From: Isochrysis galbana
Lineage: Eukaryota > Haptophyta > Isochrysidales > Isochrysidaceae
Assembly (NCBI GenBank): GCA_018136815.1
Contig: CM030944.1
Span: 558,456-622,455, forward strand
DNA: 64,000 nucleotides
Direction: 5' to 3'
Positions 1 to 10,580 of this stretch are shown piece after piece. The position numbers and the translations under genes were made by a program. The notes under the pieces are model-generated. The model saw nothing but the letters and a program-made list of their open reading frames with translations, did no database searches and was not told the origin of the DNA. Every line of letters begins with the position of its first letter. Position 1 is the first letter of the stretch.

Positions 1-777
1 CGATTCCGGAGCCCGACTGCCCATGGTCGCGCTCACGCCTGATAACCCGTCTTCGATGCCGACGGCCAAGCCGCCGGTTGCTCCTCTCCTCGATAAAGGT
101 GCCGCTGATGGTGGTACCCCCTTCGCTCCGCCCAGCTCGCCGACCTCGCAGGGCTCCCCCTCCTTGCTGGTCGCCCCGGCCACTTCCGAGAGCCTCCCTG
201 TCCCGGCCAATCCCAAGCACGTCACTTGGGAGGACAGGGGTCGCTCTCCCTCGAAGGGCGCGTCCAACCCTCACGTCCCGTGGGACCCGCGATCCCACGG
301 GATCTACGCCGTGTGCGCTGCCATTAGCGCTGCGAATCCCGTTCATCATGCCGCCGCCAACGATTCCGTCCGCCTTTTGGCCGAAGCCCGAGCCAAAGCC
401 AGCGGTACCTCCCCCTCTTTCTTCGCTGTCGCCGTTGCTTACAGGAGATGAGACGCGCGTCGTCTGCGGTTGCACCCACCGCAACACCCGAGCAAAACTC
501 CTGTAAAAGGGAGAAATGGGTGGGACGATGCGTACAAATAGGTTGCCGCGTCAAGCTTCCGAATTTGTGCTCAAAGGGCCCACGGGTGCTCTCGTCTTCT
601 ATTCCCAGCGTCGCCTTCCATGTTTGGTTTCTCGGTTAACTTGGGTTCCTCTCACCTCGTTGTTCTAATTCTGGGCTTCTTCTATTTCGGTTGATTTGTC
701 CGCGGATTTCTCCTATTTCGGTCGCTTTGTTCTCCTTCCATGCTGCTCGTCGAGACGACTCGAATTTAGTCGGGGAG
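1..777 (+). mobile_element. 3' internal end of a Ty3-type LTR retrotransposon (runs off window start)
   Basis: An open Pro/Ser-rich reading frame (23-451) ends at a stop and is followed by an untranslated stretch. The segment beginning near 490 (gagcaaaactcctgtaaaag) is the same as one near 58341 in the 3' untranslated region of the large retroelement, and the text after it (CAAGCTTCCGAATTTGTGCTC, near 553) parallels 58409-58427. A G-rich polypurine tract (around 768-777) then leads into an LTR beginning TGTCGTATTCC. I therefore read this as the tail of a related but diverged element whose body lies outside the window. The short coding tail cannot be assigned to a domain. Confidence 0.65.
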
Positions 778-1446
778 TGTCGTATTCCATACGATGACAG
801 ACTTTTACTTCTAACCGGTGGTTTATTTTAAGCCTCAAGGTCTCGTCGGCGACATTCTACCCCTTCTCTTACTTTCTTTCGATGTCATCAAACGTTCCAC
901 GACTGTCTTCCGTCTTCTCTTCATGCGCCGGTTGTAGTCTTCCGTCTTCTCTTCGTATCTCGGCGGTAGCTCCACAGCGAGGTCTGCTCTCGGTGTTCCG
1001 ACTTCTCTGTTTCGCGTGTCTGTGCGCCGATGAGTTGCCTTGGTGCCGACGCTTGACAGTCCGCCTTGAGTGTGGTTAGTTTTCGCCCTGTTTGGTTTAG
1101 TTCGTGTGTGTCTGTGTGACGGAAGAACCTTTTTGAGTCCCTGCGTTGTAGTCCCTCGTGCCTACCTTGGACCTAAGAAGCTCTCATTCTCCTTCTCTCT
1201 CTTCCTCTAGCTCGCTAGCTAGCCTCGGCCCTACCCTCCAACGCCGCACGTTGTGAGCCTCCGAACCTCCGTCTCTCTTCTCGTCCCTCTCACTCGATGG
1301 TAGAAGCTGTCAGACCCGACTTCTACTATGACCTCTCAGACATATTCCCGCAAGAAACTACCTCCGACTCCTTCACGGCCGCGTCAGCTGCCGGCTCGAT
1401 CGAACGGCCCTCTGCCCACGAGCCAGTAGTCATCGCGTGTTCGACA
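778..1446 (+). repeat. 3' LTR of the first retroelement, carrying an ORF start
   Basis: It begins TGTCGTATTCC directly after a polypurine tract and ends TGTTCGACA. The 3' limit is set by comparison with a minus-strand fragment at 22115-21997, where similarity stops at exactly the same TGTTCGACA. Near the end an ATG (1297) opens a frame reading YDLSDIFPQ...AAGSIER...PVVIACST that stays open through the LTR border. The same peptide is kept in the 22115-21997 copy. This mirrors the large element at 40142, whose LTR also contains the start of Gag. Confidence 0.6.
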
Positions 1447-1618
1447 AGCTCGCGGCCCGCGCCCACGAAGGGTCTGGGCAGGAATGATGAGTGCCCTGCC
1501 CCTGCCAAAGGGCAGGGGCTGGGGTTGAATGTACGGGCCAACCCCGGGCGGTGTCCGCAATCCGCAATGGAGAGGGGGGGGCGCGAGGCCTCCATTGACC
1601 CCCACTTATAAAAGCTAC
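1447..1618 (-). repeat. GC-rich dispersed repeat R1, minus-strand copy
   Basis: The reverse complement of this stretch matches 10202-10375 closely, including the hairpin-like cttttataagtg at its start, the gggtcaatggggg run and the block ending in cgaagggtctgggc. It directly abuts the LTR end at 1446, so the LTR element appears to have inserted into, or broken, a copy of this repeat. Confidence 0.6.
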
Positions 1619-1809
1619 GAACTTACCCCCCCCCCCCCCCATACTCCCGCCCCTTCGTAAAAACCTATAACCATCCCTCCCTTTCCTGATCGCCTGGCAG
1701 ATAGGGACCGGAGGAGGAGGGGCACACCCACCCACCGACGACCGGCGAGGCACGCGAGAGGGAGACGCAGGAGAAGCCTCGGGATCAGCGCACACGACGT
1801 CGAGACTAG

Positions 1810-1877
1810 AGAGTAGTTATTACACTAAGGAGAGGCGAACCGTGAGTAGTTGTTACACCAAGGAGAGGCGAACCGTG
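1810..1877 (+). repeat. Two tandem ~33-bp units in the 5' flank of the next gene
   Basis: Two adjacent copies of a unit running gagtagttRttacacYaaggagaggcgaaccgt are visible. They lie 150-220 bp upstream of the ATG at 2028. They are followed by a pyrimidine-rich stretch (about 1922-2020) that resembles the leaders of other genes here. Confidence 0.6.
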
Positions 1878-2027
1878 AATGCGACGGCGAGAGACGTGCC
1901 CGTCCTCTCGCCCGGCACGCGCAGTCCGTTCTCTCCCTCCCCTGCCTCCCCTCTGCTCTGCGAATCTCTCTCTCTGCGTATCTCTATCCCCCCCTCCTAC
2001 TCTGTTTCTCTCTCTTCTCGCTGGTAG

Positions 2028-2910
2028 ATGCAGGCCGCCGCGCTCTCCTCGCTGCATAGCGACCTCGAGTCGCGGCAGCAGATCCGAGGGAGTGCAGGCG
2101 GCCTCGGCTTCAATGCAGCAGAGGCAAAGGCCGCCAAGAAGGCGGAAAAGAAGAGCAAGCGGGTGCGCGGTGCCGACGACAACCGGCGCGAATTCTCAAG
2201 TACGAGCGCAGGGGCGGTGGCAGCGGGCCACTGGGACCCATGGGCGAGGCCGGTCGCATTCGAAATGAAGGCAAAGAACACCATCGTCGGTGGGCTGTAC
2301 ACCATGTTTGTCAAGGGTCCGACGATGGGCGGCACCATCCCGGGCTCGCAGATAGCGAAGCCAGCGCCGGCACCGAGCGATGACACCGACGACCGCATAA
2401 GCAAGAAGGTTAAGAAGGCGGAAAAAAGGAAGGAGAAAAAAAAAGACAAGAAGGCGAGCAACACTGAGTCGGACTCAAAGAGTGCCGGGGCGGCGTCACC
2501 TGCGCGAGGCGACATCAAGCCGGTGACGTTTAACTGGGAGGAGGAAGTAGTGCAGCGACTCAAACAGGTGCTTGTCAGCGTTTCGGCAACTGTCGCCTTT
2601 CGTAGGCTAACCAGACCCAGCAGACTGACTTGTTTGAGCGAGCCGCGTGTTTTGAGCGGATGCTCCGCTCAATTGGTTATCATTAAGCTCCACCCCCCGT
2701 TGCATGCAACCGCAGGCGCCATCGCGGAAGATGGGGGTTAAGGCACTGCGCAAGGCGACCCTCAAAGCCGCCCGCGCTGCGCTCGGCCCTGCAGCTTCGA
2801 ATAATGCGGCGCTCAAGAAGTTGTACAAGAAGACTATTAAGACAACAGCAGGAGTGTGCGAGGTGGACGATCCTGAAACTGGGTTGGAAGTGGTCATGCT
2901 GCAAAGATGA
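2028..2910 (+). CDS. LYAR-type winged-helix nucleolar protein (two exons)
   Basis: Model: exon 1 2028-2567 and exon 2 2716-2910. The intron is 148 nt with a CAG|GTGCTT donor and a CCGCAG| acceptor, phase 0, giving 244 aa. The middle is a lysine/alanine-rich low-complexity region, suggesting a nucleolar, RNA-associated protein. Across the exon junction FNWEEEVVQRLKQ is followed by KALRKATLKAA, which resembles the C-terminal winged-helix segment of LYAR and related nucleolar proteins (a W-centred helix, then L-x-K-L-R-K). I see no clear G-patch or LYAR zinc finger in the N-terminal part; an upstream exon is possible because gctggtag immediately precedes the ATG. From the middle of exon 1 onward the gene lies in the left arm of a large inverted repeat. 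Family assignment is tentative; that it is a real gene is more secure. Confidence 0.6.
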
Positions 2911-3296
2911 GGGTGTGCATTGCTGAATGGGCAGCATCGTTGTCTGCCACCGCTCCCGCTAACGGCCATCGCGGACGCGTCTGCACGAGTTTGCCGCCCC
3001 ACATGTCTAGGATTACCTCTCCTTCTTGATCAACGCATAGCTCGCGGCTCGGAGTGAAGGCTAGGGGTGCGCGGACATACGACAGCACCTCCCACCTCAT
3101 CCCGCGCCACGCGCTAGCGCGCACTATGTTGCAAGTGGGATGAGGTGGGATAGTGGTCATCATCATTAACTAGTCCCTTGGCTCTGACGCCTTGCACGGA
3201 TAGAGGAGCGTAGGGGATAGTGGTGAGGGAAGCACTCGGTTGAAAAGCATTCGATGCAAATGGGGAGTCGGAGGAACATTTTTTTCGCGGGACTGG
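2212..3296 (+). repeat. Left arm of a 1.08-kb inverted repeat
   Basis: Reads as the reverse complement of 3799-4886 with very few differences. One substitution is T in gactattaag at 2832-2841 against C in the other arm; a small indel lies at gggacccatggg. The arm covers the second half of exon 1, the intron, exon 2 and about 390 bp of downstream sequence of the LYAR-type gene. The spacer is about 500 bp. Confidence 0.9.
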
Positions 3297-3798
3297 TGAG
3301 CTTGGGTCGCTTCTCACTTCTACGGCGACGAGCACGGTTGGCCTGCCCTCAAGTTGGGGCTGAGAGTGGTGTGGTGTGGGGCTGGCGGCCATGCTGCGTG
3401 GGCAGGTGAAGACAAATCGTCCGAGTGCGGTGGCATGAAACGCCGGTGAGACCGCCGACCGGTACCCGGACCATTTAGTCCGAACACTAACTAGCGACGA
3501 GGGGGTCTGACCACCGCCGTGCTCCTGCTGGAGCGCGGCGAAGGTCGGCCTGTCAGTCGGGTCGGTCGCCATCGCTCTGCCTCGGATTCAGATTTGAGCG
3601 GGAAGAGAGAAGGGGGGAAATCTTCCCCCAGTCCCACGATAAAAATGGGGCCTCCGGATCAACAAGAGTTTTTTTTTCAACCCGGTCTAGCCCTAGCTAG
3701 AGCCCACCTCTATTTCTATTAGTGTGTTTGGTGCGTTCGAGTCATGCGTCTTATTTTTCTCGTAGTGCGCGGAGGGAGAGGCGGCGGGGAAACTTCCC
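3297..3798. other. Spacer between the inverted-repeat arms, no gene seen
   Basis: No convincing coding signal. A short imperfect direct repeat of the arm edge is present: cttcccccagtccc near 3622 resembles the text at 3793-3806. This suggests that the right breakpoint involved local microhomology. Confidence 0.5.
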
Positions 3799-4886
3799 CC
3801 AGTCCCGCGAAAAAAATGTTCCTCCGACTCCCCATTTGCATCGAATGCTTTTCAACCGAGTGCTTCCCTCACCACTATCCCCTACGCTCCTCTATCCGTG
3901 CAAGGCGTCAGAGCCAAGGGACTAGTTAATGATGATGACCACTATCCCACCTCATCCCACTTGCAACATAGTGCGCGCTAGCGCGTGGCGCGGGATGAGG
4001 TGGGAGGTGCTGTCGTATGTCCGCGCACCCCTAGCCTTCACTCCGAGCCGCGAGCTATGCGTTGATCAAGAAGGAGAGGTAATCCTAGACATGTGGGGCG
4101 GCAAACTCGTGCAGACGCGTCCGCGATGGCCGTTAGCGGGAGCGGTGGCAGACAACGATGCTGCCCATTCAGCAATGCACACCCTCATCTTTGCAGCATG
4201 ACCACTTCCAACCCAGTTTCAGGATCGTCCACCTCGCACACTCCTGCTGTTGTCTTGATAGTCTTCTTGTACAACTTCTTGAGCGCCGCATTATTCGAAG
4301 CTGCAGGGCCGAGCGCAGCGCGGGCGGCTTTGAGGGTCGCCTTGCGCAGTGCCTTAACCCCCATCTTCCGCGATGGCGCCTGCGGTTGCATGCAACGGGG
4401 GGTGGAGCTTAATGATAACCAATTGAGCGGAGCATCCGCTCAAAACACGCGGCTCGCTCAAACAAGTCAGTCTGCTGGGTCTGGTTAGCCTACGAAAGGC
4501 GACAGTTGCCGAAACGCTGACAAGCACCTGTTTGAGTCGCTGCACTACTTCCTCCTCCCAGTTAAACGTCACCGGCTTGATGTCGCCTCGCGCAGGTGAC
4601 GCCGCCCCGGCACTCTTTGAGTCCGACTCAGTGTTGCTCGCCTTCTTGTCTTTTTTTTTCTCCTTCCTTTTTTCCGCCTTCTTAACCTTCTTGCTTATGC
4701 GGTCGTCGGTGTCATCGCTCGGTGCCGGCGCTGGCTTCGCTATCTGCGAGCCCGGGATGGTGCCGCCCATCGTCGGACCCTTGACAAACATGGTGTACAG
4801 CCCACCGACGATGGTGTTCTTTGCCTTCATTTCGAATGCGACCGGCCTCGCCCACGGTGGGTCCCAGTGGCCCGCTGCCACCGCCC
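3799..4886 (-). repeat. Right arm of the 1.08-kb inverted repeat
   Basis: Near-perfect reverse complement of 2212-3296. The arm ends at 4886, inside what would be exon 1 of the duplicated gene, about 240 bp upstream of the divergently placed gene that starts at 5136. Confidence 0.9.
4185..4884 (-). pseudogene. 5'-truncated copy of the LYAR-type gene
   Basis: Holds the same exon 2 (4379-4185) and intron as the 2028 gene, and the 3' part of exon 1 from the GHWDP region on. The first ~60 codons are missing because the inverted repeat stops there. A GTG/ATG could still be used by chance, and a 2-3 nt difference changes DPWARP to DPPWARP while keeping the frame open. It has no visible promoter of its own unless it shares the short region before 5136. 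Probably non-functional or an antisense source. Confidence 0.7.
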
Positions 4887-4974
4887 GTCATGTAAAGCCT
4901 AGAAGAAGTAAGGGCCGGTCTACGCGACTTCTCTTGTCCGCGGGGGTCTCGAAAACGAGAAAACATCTTTTCGA

Positions 4975-5105
4975 AATTCTCTCCCCCTCTTTCTTCTCCG
5001 TCCCCCGTCTCCTCTCTCCTTCCCTCCCTCTCTTTAGTCTCTCTCTCCCTCTACTTTACTCCTCTCTTTTCCCCCTCTCCTTCTCTCTCCCTCTCCCTCC
5101 CACCC
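4975..5105 (+). promoter_or_regulatory. Pyrimidine-rich leader before the 5136 start codon
   Basis: About 130 bases made almost wholly of C and T on the coding strand, ending about 30 bases before the ATG. Similar CT-rich tracts precede the starts at 2028 and 18952, so this may be a local core-promoter or 5' untranslated style. No TATA box is evident. Confidence 0.4.
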
Positions 5106-5135
5106 CCCGCCCGCCCGCCCCCTCCATTGTGCGCG

Positions 5136-8100
5136 ATGTCGGCGCCTCCCGCTGCCGCTCCGCCCGCCGCTCCGCCGCCGCTGCCTTCCGAGTTCAGCGT
5201 GGGCGCGGAGCTTTGCCTGGTGGTGGGTATGGGTTCAGAACTCTCTCCCGCCACACTTCGCCGCGGCATATCCTCCGTCTTCGGCATCTGGGAGGGCCAC
5301 ATTGCGAACATTGGGCCCACGGCCTCTTGCAAAGTTGTTCTCGACGGCTGCATGAACCGAGAACGGAAGGACGTGGAGGGCGCCGAGCCGGCGGGAACAC
5401 ACCTCGAGTACGTTGGACACCAGGACACAGCCTCCGGCTGGCCTGAGCTTCTGTTGCACGCTGTGAGCCACGAGGTTGTGCTTGTGCGCGCCGAGGTGCT
5501 CTCGCTAGAAAGGTGACAGTTGGGCCCTCAGCTCTGCACACGGTCCTCTGAGCCTTTCAAGCCTTGTCACCACTCGAACATTTTTGGCATGCGTTACCAC
5601 GCCCTGCCAACACGACGCGCGATGCTGGCCTCTTCTGTTCGTGTGACCTCCGAATTGCCACTCACCATGGCGGGGCAGGTACCCGGGCTGGCCGCTCTCC
5701 AGGACTTGTGACGACATGGAAGCGGATGTGTGCGAGACGTACGTCGGAGATCGGGATTGCTGGGTCGAAGATGACACGCTCGACGTGACGCTCGAGATGT
5801 TGCGTACTGGTATTCGCGAGCAGGAGTGCTATTCATGCCCATTCCCAACCTCACCCTTCCCAGGAGGTATGAACTACCCACCGTGGGGCTTTGCGCCGCG
5901 CCGTGTGCGCGAACTGTGTGAGGCGACGGGGCTTAACATCACGTTTGGTGTGATCGACATGGATCTAGCGCGCGACTGGACGCCGGCCACCTTCGCCGCC
6001 TACCTGCTCTGGCTACTTCCCGCCTTCCTGTCTGCGCTCGCACTGCCCCTTATGCTGCTAATGCGGCACTTCCTCCAGCTTCACCCGAGGGTTCGCGAAT
6101 TGCGCGACGCACTAAGCACAGTGGAGCTCGATGACTTGAGCGCCAGGTGGCAGCCTGACTGGTCGCGTCCCGCGGCGCGGGTGTTTCTTCTTGCCCGCCT
6201 TGTTTCCGCGCTCGCAGTGTGCCTTTTCCCATGGCTTCCCGCGTTGCTCATCCTCACCTGGGTGCTTCCGATTGCGCACTCGACGTCTATTCCAGCGACG
6301 TGGATGCTCGACGAGGAACTCGGCCGGCTGCGGCGACTGATCCCGGTCAGCGCAATCACTTGCATGGCCTATGGGCTTTGGATCGTTTTCTCCGTGACGT
6401 CAGGGTTCCCGTCGCTGCCGCTGCTGTGGTCCATGCGCGACACAGACGGCGATAGCGTAGACGGAGAGTCAGTCCGGGACATTGTGCGAGACTGCCCCGT
6501 CATCCTAGGCAAGACCACCTCGAGCTGCTTCTCGCTGCTGGTGGGGCTCGAGCTGGCCTCAGTTTTCTTCGCGCAGGGCGTGCTCTGCCTGCTCACCGCC
6601 GCCGTACTCGTAGCGTTCTGGCTAGCAGCGCCCGGCCCCGTGCGCTTGGTGAACGACCGGCTCCACTGGCTGAGCGCTAGCAGTCTGCAAGCGCGCATTG
6701 CACGTCAGACGGAAGCGGAGGCTGACCGCCCTGCGCGCTTTGGTCGGGGCGAATTGATCGCGGGCCAGCCCAAGGAGGCAGCAACTGGCATCTACGGCTT
6801 CATTGGATACTCCGAAGATGAGCTCCGGCGACGGATGACGCGCGGCATCGAGGCCATTGTCGAAGAGGTGGGCGCTTTCAACGATGATGTCCTTAGCGAG
6901 TGCCTTCAGTACGTCCTGCATGAGCGTGCCGGCTCGTCCGAGCGCACTTTTCAAAACGGCTGGATGCGCGATCGGGCACCGGACGGCACCCGACTCGCTG
7001 GGCGCGATGGGATGCGGCTGGCGGACTTTTGCAAACTCCCTGTCGCACAGACAGCCCAGCTTAGCGACGCGCACGTAGCAGCATTGAGGCTCTACACGAC
7101 AGCTGCCTTCCAAGCGATCAACAAGCCGATGCGCGACCTGCGTACTCGGCCGGCGAGGGCCGGCGAGGAGGATATGGTAGGCAAAGGAGTGCCTCTCGAG
7201 CCTCCGAAGCTCGCGAGACCACATCCTCTGCCCATCACGGTGGCTTTCATATACGAGGGCCTCAAGCGAATGCGCGCAGCTTCAGCCATTCAAGTCGACT
7301 CGCTCGATGAGGCTTCCACGGCTGCAGACATCGGCGAGCTCGTCACGTCCACCGAGCACACCGTCGCCGCCGTCGCCGCCATCAATGCGGCAAGTGCTCG
7401 GCGGGAAGCGAGCGCAGCTGTCAAAGTGACCGAGGCGGGAGACAATACTGCTTCTGAAGTCAAAGCGGCCATGCCTTTCTCGCAGGGCCCGGAAGGTGTG
7501 GCTGCCGCTGCGGCCCCCAAGGAAACGGATGTTGAGTACGAGGATGATCGGTCGCAGCATACACCTGCTTCGATTCGTTCCGAAGACGTGCCGGTGGGCG
7601 GCGGGTCAACCTGCAACGGCGCTCACGCAAGGTGGGCGCCTACAGTCGCCACCCCAGCGTCTGTGGTGATTGAGGTAGGTGCATCTACTAGTGCTGGTGA
7701 GGCTACACCCCGGGAAGAAGACGTTGCCGACGGCCGGCGGTGCGCCAGGGACGCCTCGCTGGCGCAAGGCCGACGAGCGAGCGACAAGATTGCGCCTGAG
7801 CAGTTCGGTTTGCTGCGGCGGTTGCCTTCCACTTTCCAGGCCTCTCTTCGCCGCTCGTCTCAGAGTGCGGGTCCCGAAATTATTCTGTGGCGTGGCATGA
7901 GAGATCTCCATGCGACAAACAGCTTTCTCGTGAGGGGAGGAACGGAGCTCGCGCCCATGTCTACTACCACCAACATCAATATTGCGGCTCGCTACGCACG
8001 AGCGGGTCGCGACAACCACTCGCTGGTGTTTCGGCTACGCTCGTCCACCTTCATGAACCTCGGCTGCGATCTCATGGCGTTCAGCGCTTTTCCGCACGAG

Positions 8101-8217
8101 AAAGAGGCACTCTACCCGCCCCTCACCTATCTCCAGCCTACTGGCAAGCCCCATCAGCTTGTGTACGACGGCTGCACCTACACCATTCTCGATGTCGAGC
8201 CATCATTTCCAAGCTAG
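5136..8217 (+). CDS. Multipass membrane protein with C-terminal ADP-ribosyltransferase domain
   Basis: Two exons, 5136-5512 and 5703-8217. The 190-nt intron (AG|GTGACA...CTCTCCAG|) keeps the frame, giving 963 aa. The N-terminus is Pro/Ala-rich. A Cys-rich region follows (CETYVGDRDCW, CYSCPF), then about five to six hydrophobic segments between genomic 5985 and 6640. Next come a soluble part and a low-complexity Ala/Glu linker. The last ~230 residues resemble arginine-specific mono-ADP-ribosyltransferases of the R-S-ExE group: WRGM supplies the Arg, STTTNINIAARYA the Ser strand, and HEKEALYPP the ExE catalytic pair. If active it would transfer ADP-ribose from NAD to protein arginine. An endogenous membrane-tethered signalling enzyme is the simplest reading; the substrate is unknown. 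The fusion of a multipass N-terminus to this fold is unusual. Confidence 0.75.
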
Positions 8218-8798
8218 CATGATCCCTTAGGTACCTAGAGGTTGTTTCCACGAGCACGAATCCACATTCCGTGGCCACCCCTGAACCGCACGGCTACGGC
8301 GGCATGACCACCCTCGCAATTTGGAACGAGCCAGCATGGCCACTGGTCTACGATGCTCTCTTCCAATTCCATTTAAGGATGCTTTCTATTCTCGCTCTGG
8401 TCCCAAGATGATATGCGTCGTTTGCTCTCATGGTGACTACGGCGTAGCGTCCCCCCCTCCCCCCCCGCTGGCGCGGCGGCGGCGCCCCCCGGCGAGCGGA
8501 CCGGGGGCTACACAACAAGAGGAGCGAGCGGGGGCGCGCGGTTGTGTAGCCCCTCTTGTTCAACACAGCGCGCCTTCCCCTGGGCGGAGGGACGGCAGGC
8601 GCCCTTCTGGCGCGCGCGCGCTCTCTGAACCCAGTTAATTCTCAAATCTAGGGCATCCTGTTGGACAAGTACGACCTTTTCATACAGTCAAAGTGGGGTT
8701 GGCCTTCCACGCGCCTGCGCACCCACCTTTCAGGTGGCGCGCAGGGGTATGGGAGCAAGTTGGAAGCTTGGCCGTGGCCCCTCCTACCTTGCAGTATA
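8218..8798. other. Intergenic, one strong hairpin, no gene seen
   Basis: Contains a perfect 13-bp inverted repeat, GGGGCTACACAAC at 8504-8516 against its complement at 8541-8553, with a 24-base GC-rich loop. It lies about 290 bp past the stop codon of the preceding gene. It could be an mRNA 3' structure or a small element end. Nothing else is supportable. Confidence 0.5.
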
Positions 8799-9262
8799 TA
8801 TGTTACCCCCTAGGAGCCAACGCCCCCCCGGGAGCTCTCGGGGGCCCCCAGGAGCTATCGGGGGGAAATTTTCTCCCGATCGCCAACAGCCCCACCGAGA
8901 ACTATCGGGGGACCGAGAAAATCCCCCGAGAGCTATCGGGAGATTTTACGTCCCCCGGGGAGCTATCGCGTTTTAAGGTCGGTATGTTACCCCCTAGGAG
9001 CCAACGCCCCTAGGAGCTCTCGGGGGCCCCCAGGAGCTATCGGGGGGAAATTTTCTCCCGATCGCCAACAGCCCCACCGAGAGCTATCGGGGGACCGAGA
9101 AAATGTCCCCCGGGGAGCTATCGCGTTTTAAGGTCGGCCCCCAATAGCTATCGGGGGCGAAAGGCGGCCCCCGATAGCAATTGGGGGGAAAACGACGGGC
9201 GCCGATAGCTATTGGGGGAAAACGACGGGCGCCGAGAGCTATCGGGGGGCTGTCCTCGAGCC
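8799..9262. repeat. Array of palindromic AGCTATCGGGG motifs, partly in tandem duplication
   Basis: Two tandem units (about 8801-8981 and 8982-9138) share the order tatgttaccccctagg ... aattttctcccgatcg ... gcgttttaaggtcgg. Within and after them about 13 variants of GAGCTATCGGGGG or its complement CCCCGATAGCT occur in 430 bp. The motif is self-complementary (CCCCGATAGCTATCGGGG). Spacing is irregular, so it is not a simple satellite. Confidence 0.75.
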
Positions 9263-9565
9263 CCCAGGCGCTATTCCCCCCGTAAGCTGTCAGGGTGCCT
9301 GTCCCATTTCGCTGGCAGTCACCTCGTACTTTGTCTCTGTTCATACCTCAATCTTACGGTGCTGTTATGATCAATCTTATGGTCGTTCTTATTGCGGTGC
9401 CTTGCGACTTTTCGACACTACAACGAAACTCTCGTCGGTGAGAGTATGGAGATAAGGGTGTGTGTTCAAGAAAACGGGTGTTTATGGAATAAAACGCTGG
9501 CGGCAACTCACCCAGGGAATCCGTCCTTCTTCTTCATAACGCACTCTCTCTCGCTCCCGCACCGC

Positions 9566-9927
9566 ATGTCACAGATGACGCCCTCACCCCTTCTCAATGC
9601 CCCTTCCGCTGCTGCAGGTGTGACACCGCAGCAGTGGGAGGAGGCAGAGAGACTGTTTTATCAGCTGGTGGCTGATTTCAAGAGCCGCGCAATGGATGCC
9701 GCAAAACGTGCTGAGATCGTCCACCTTCTCAAGAACTGGGACGTGCTCGATGCCAAGCAGCCAAGCAGCGGCGTCTCTACGGGGGGGGCAACCACAACTA
9801 TTGGAAGAGCAAGTACGAGCTCGCGCCCACGCTGCCCAACAAGCCAGCAACTCTCCTCTCCAAGGCCACTGGCAAGCGCGTCCCGGTTTCGGATGCTGTC
9901 GCATCCGCGATCGACCTTTTTTTTTAG
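9566..9927 (+). pseudogene. Unrecognised ~120-codon ORF broken in a G run
   Basis: From ATG 9566 a frame reads MSQMTPSPLLNAP..., including an amphipathic stretch (QWEEAERLFYQLVADF, AEIVHLLKNWDVLD), as far as a run of eight G at 9781-9788. There the sensible protein text moves to another frame (NHNYWKSKYELAPTLPNKPA...) and ends at TAG 9925-9927. A one-base change in the homopolymer would join the two halves; it may be a mutation or a sequencing error. I do not recognise the family. The last ~50 bases recur at 62785-62846, suggesting a mobile origin. Confidence 0.4.
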
Positions 9928-9946
9928 AAGTTGTTTGCGTTTCTAA
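9889..9946 (+). repeat. Short dispersed repeat, copy 1
   Basis: The text gatgctgtcgcatccgcg followed by atcgacc, a T run and tagaagttgtttgcgtttct matches the reverse complement of 62785-62846. It covers the stop codon of the broken ORF. It may mark the 3' end of a mobile element. Confidence 0.55.
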
Positions 9947-10201
9947 AAAAAAACATCTGAAGATTCTGGGCTACACACCTACTATACTAGGGTACTTCCC
10001 CATCCCTTCTGACATCGCCCTTGTCTTCCCATCCCTCCACCTCCTCCCCTGCCCCCCTTCGTTCCTTTATCTTCGGTGTCCGGGGTCCGGCTCGGGTTCA
10101 CTACCGCGAGCCTGGTTCAGAGCGCGGGTTCCGGGCAGGTCTGTTGTTTGTCTATTGTGTACGCGTGACTTGTGGGCGGACTACTGTGTCTCTCGTATGT
10201 G

Positions 10202-10580
10202 CAACCTACTTTTATAAGTGGGGTCAATGGGGGCCTCGCGCCCCCCTCTCTCCATCGCGGACACCCCCCGGGGTGGGCCCGTACATTCAACCTCAGCCCC
10301 TGCCCTCTGGCAGGGGCTGGGCAATCATCATCCTGGCCCAGACCCTTCGTGGGCGCGGGCCGCGACTCGCACTCCCACGCCCATACTGGGCCTGCCCTCG
10401 AGCTGACTCCCCCCCCTCCCCTGGTCGCCAGGCATACAGAGGCCGCAGGGAGGCTCCAATGGCCAGCGTGGCAAGCGTGGGAGAGGCAGGGGGGGCCAGG
10501 GGCTGAGCCCCAGCCTCCACTGCCCCCTGAGCTGCCCTTGCTGGCCCTCTGGGAGCCCCCAAAGGCCCCCTGAGAGCAGG
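10202..10580 (+). repeat. GC-rich dispersed repeat R1, longer copy
   Basis: The first ~170 bp match the reverse complement of 1447-1618. The continuation (ctggtcgccaggcatacaga ... ctccactgccccctgagctg) resembles 25960-26085. Several such blocks stand beside pieces of the LINE family, so this may be LINE 5' leader or a companion non-autonomous element. Overlapping frames on both strands are open but show no protein character. Confidence 0.55.

Noticed and set aside
2894-4201. Mirror-image 90-131 codon frames in the inverted-repeat arms (2894-3166 minus, 3929-4201 plus and others)
   Set aside because: They are duplicated because the DNA is duplicated, lie in 3' flank or antisense to the LYAR-type exons, and show no protein features.
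8799-9262. CRISPR-like or telomeric array
   Set aside because: Spacing is irregular, spacers are partly duplicated, motifs occur in both orientations, and the context is eukaryotic nuclear DNA.
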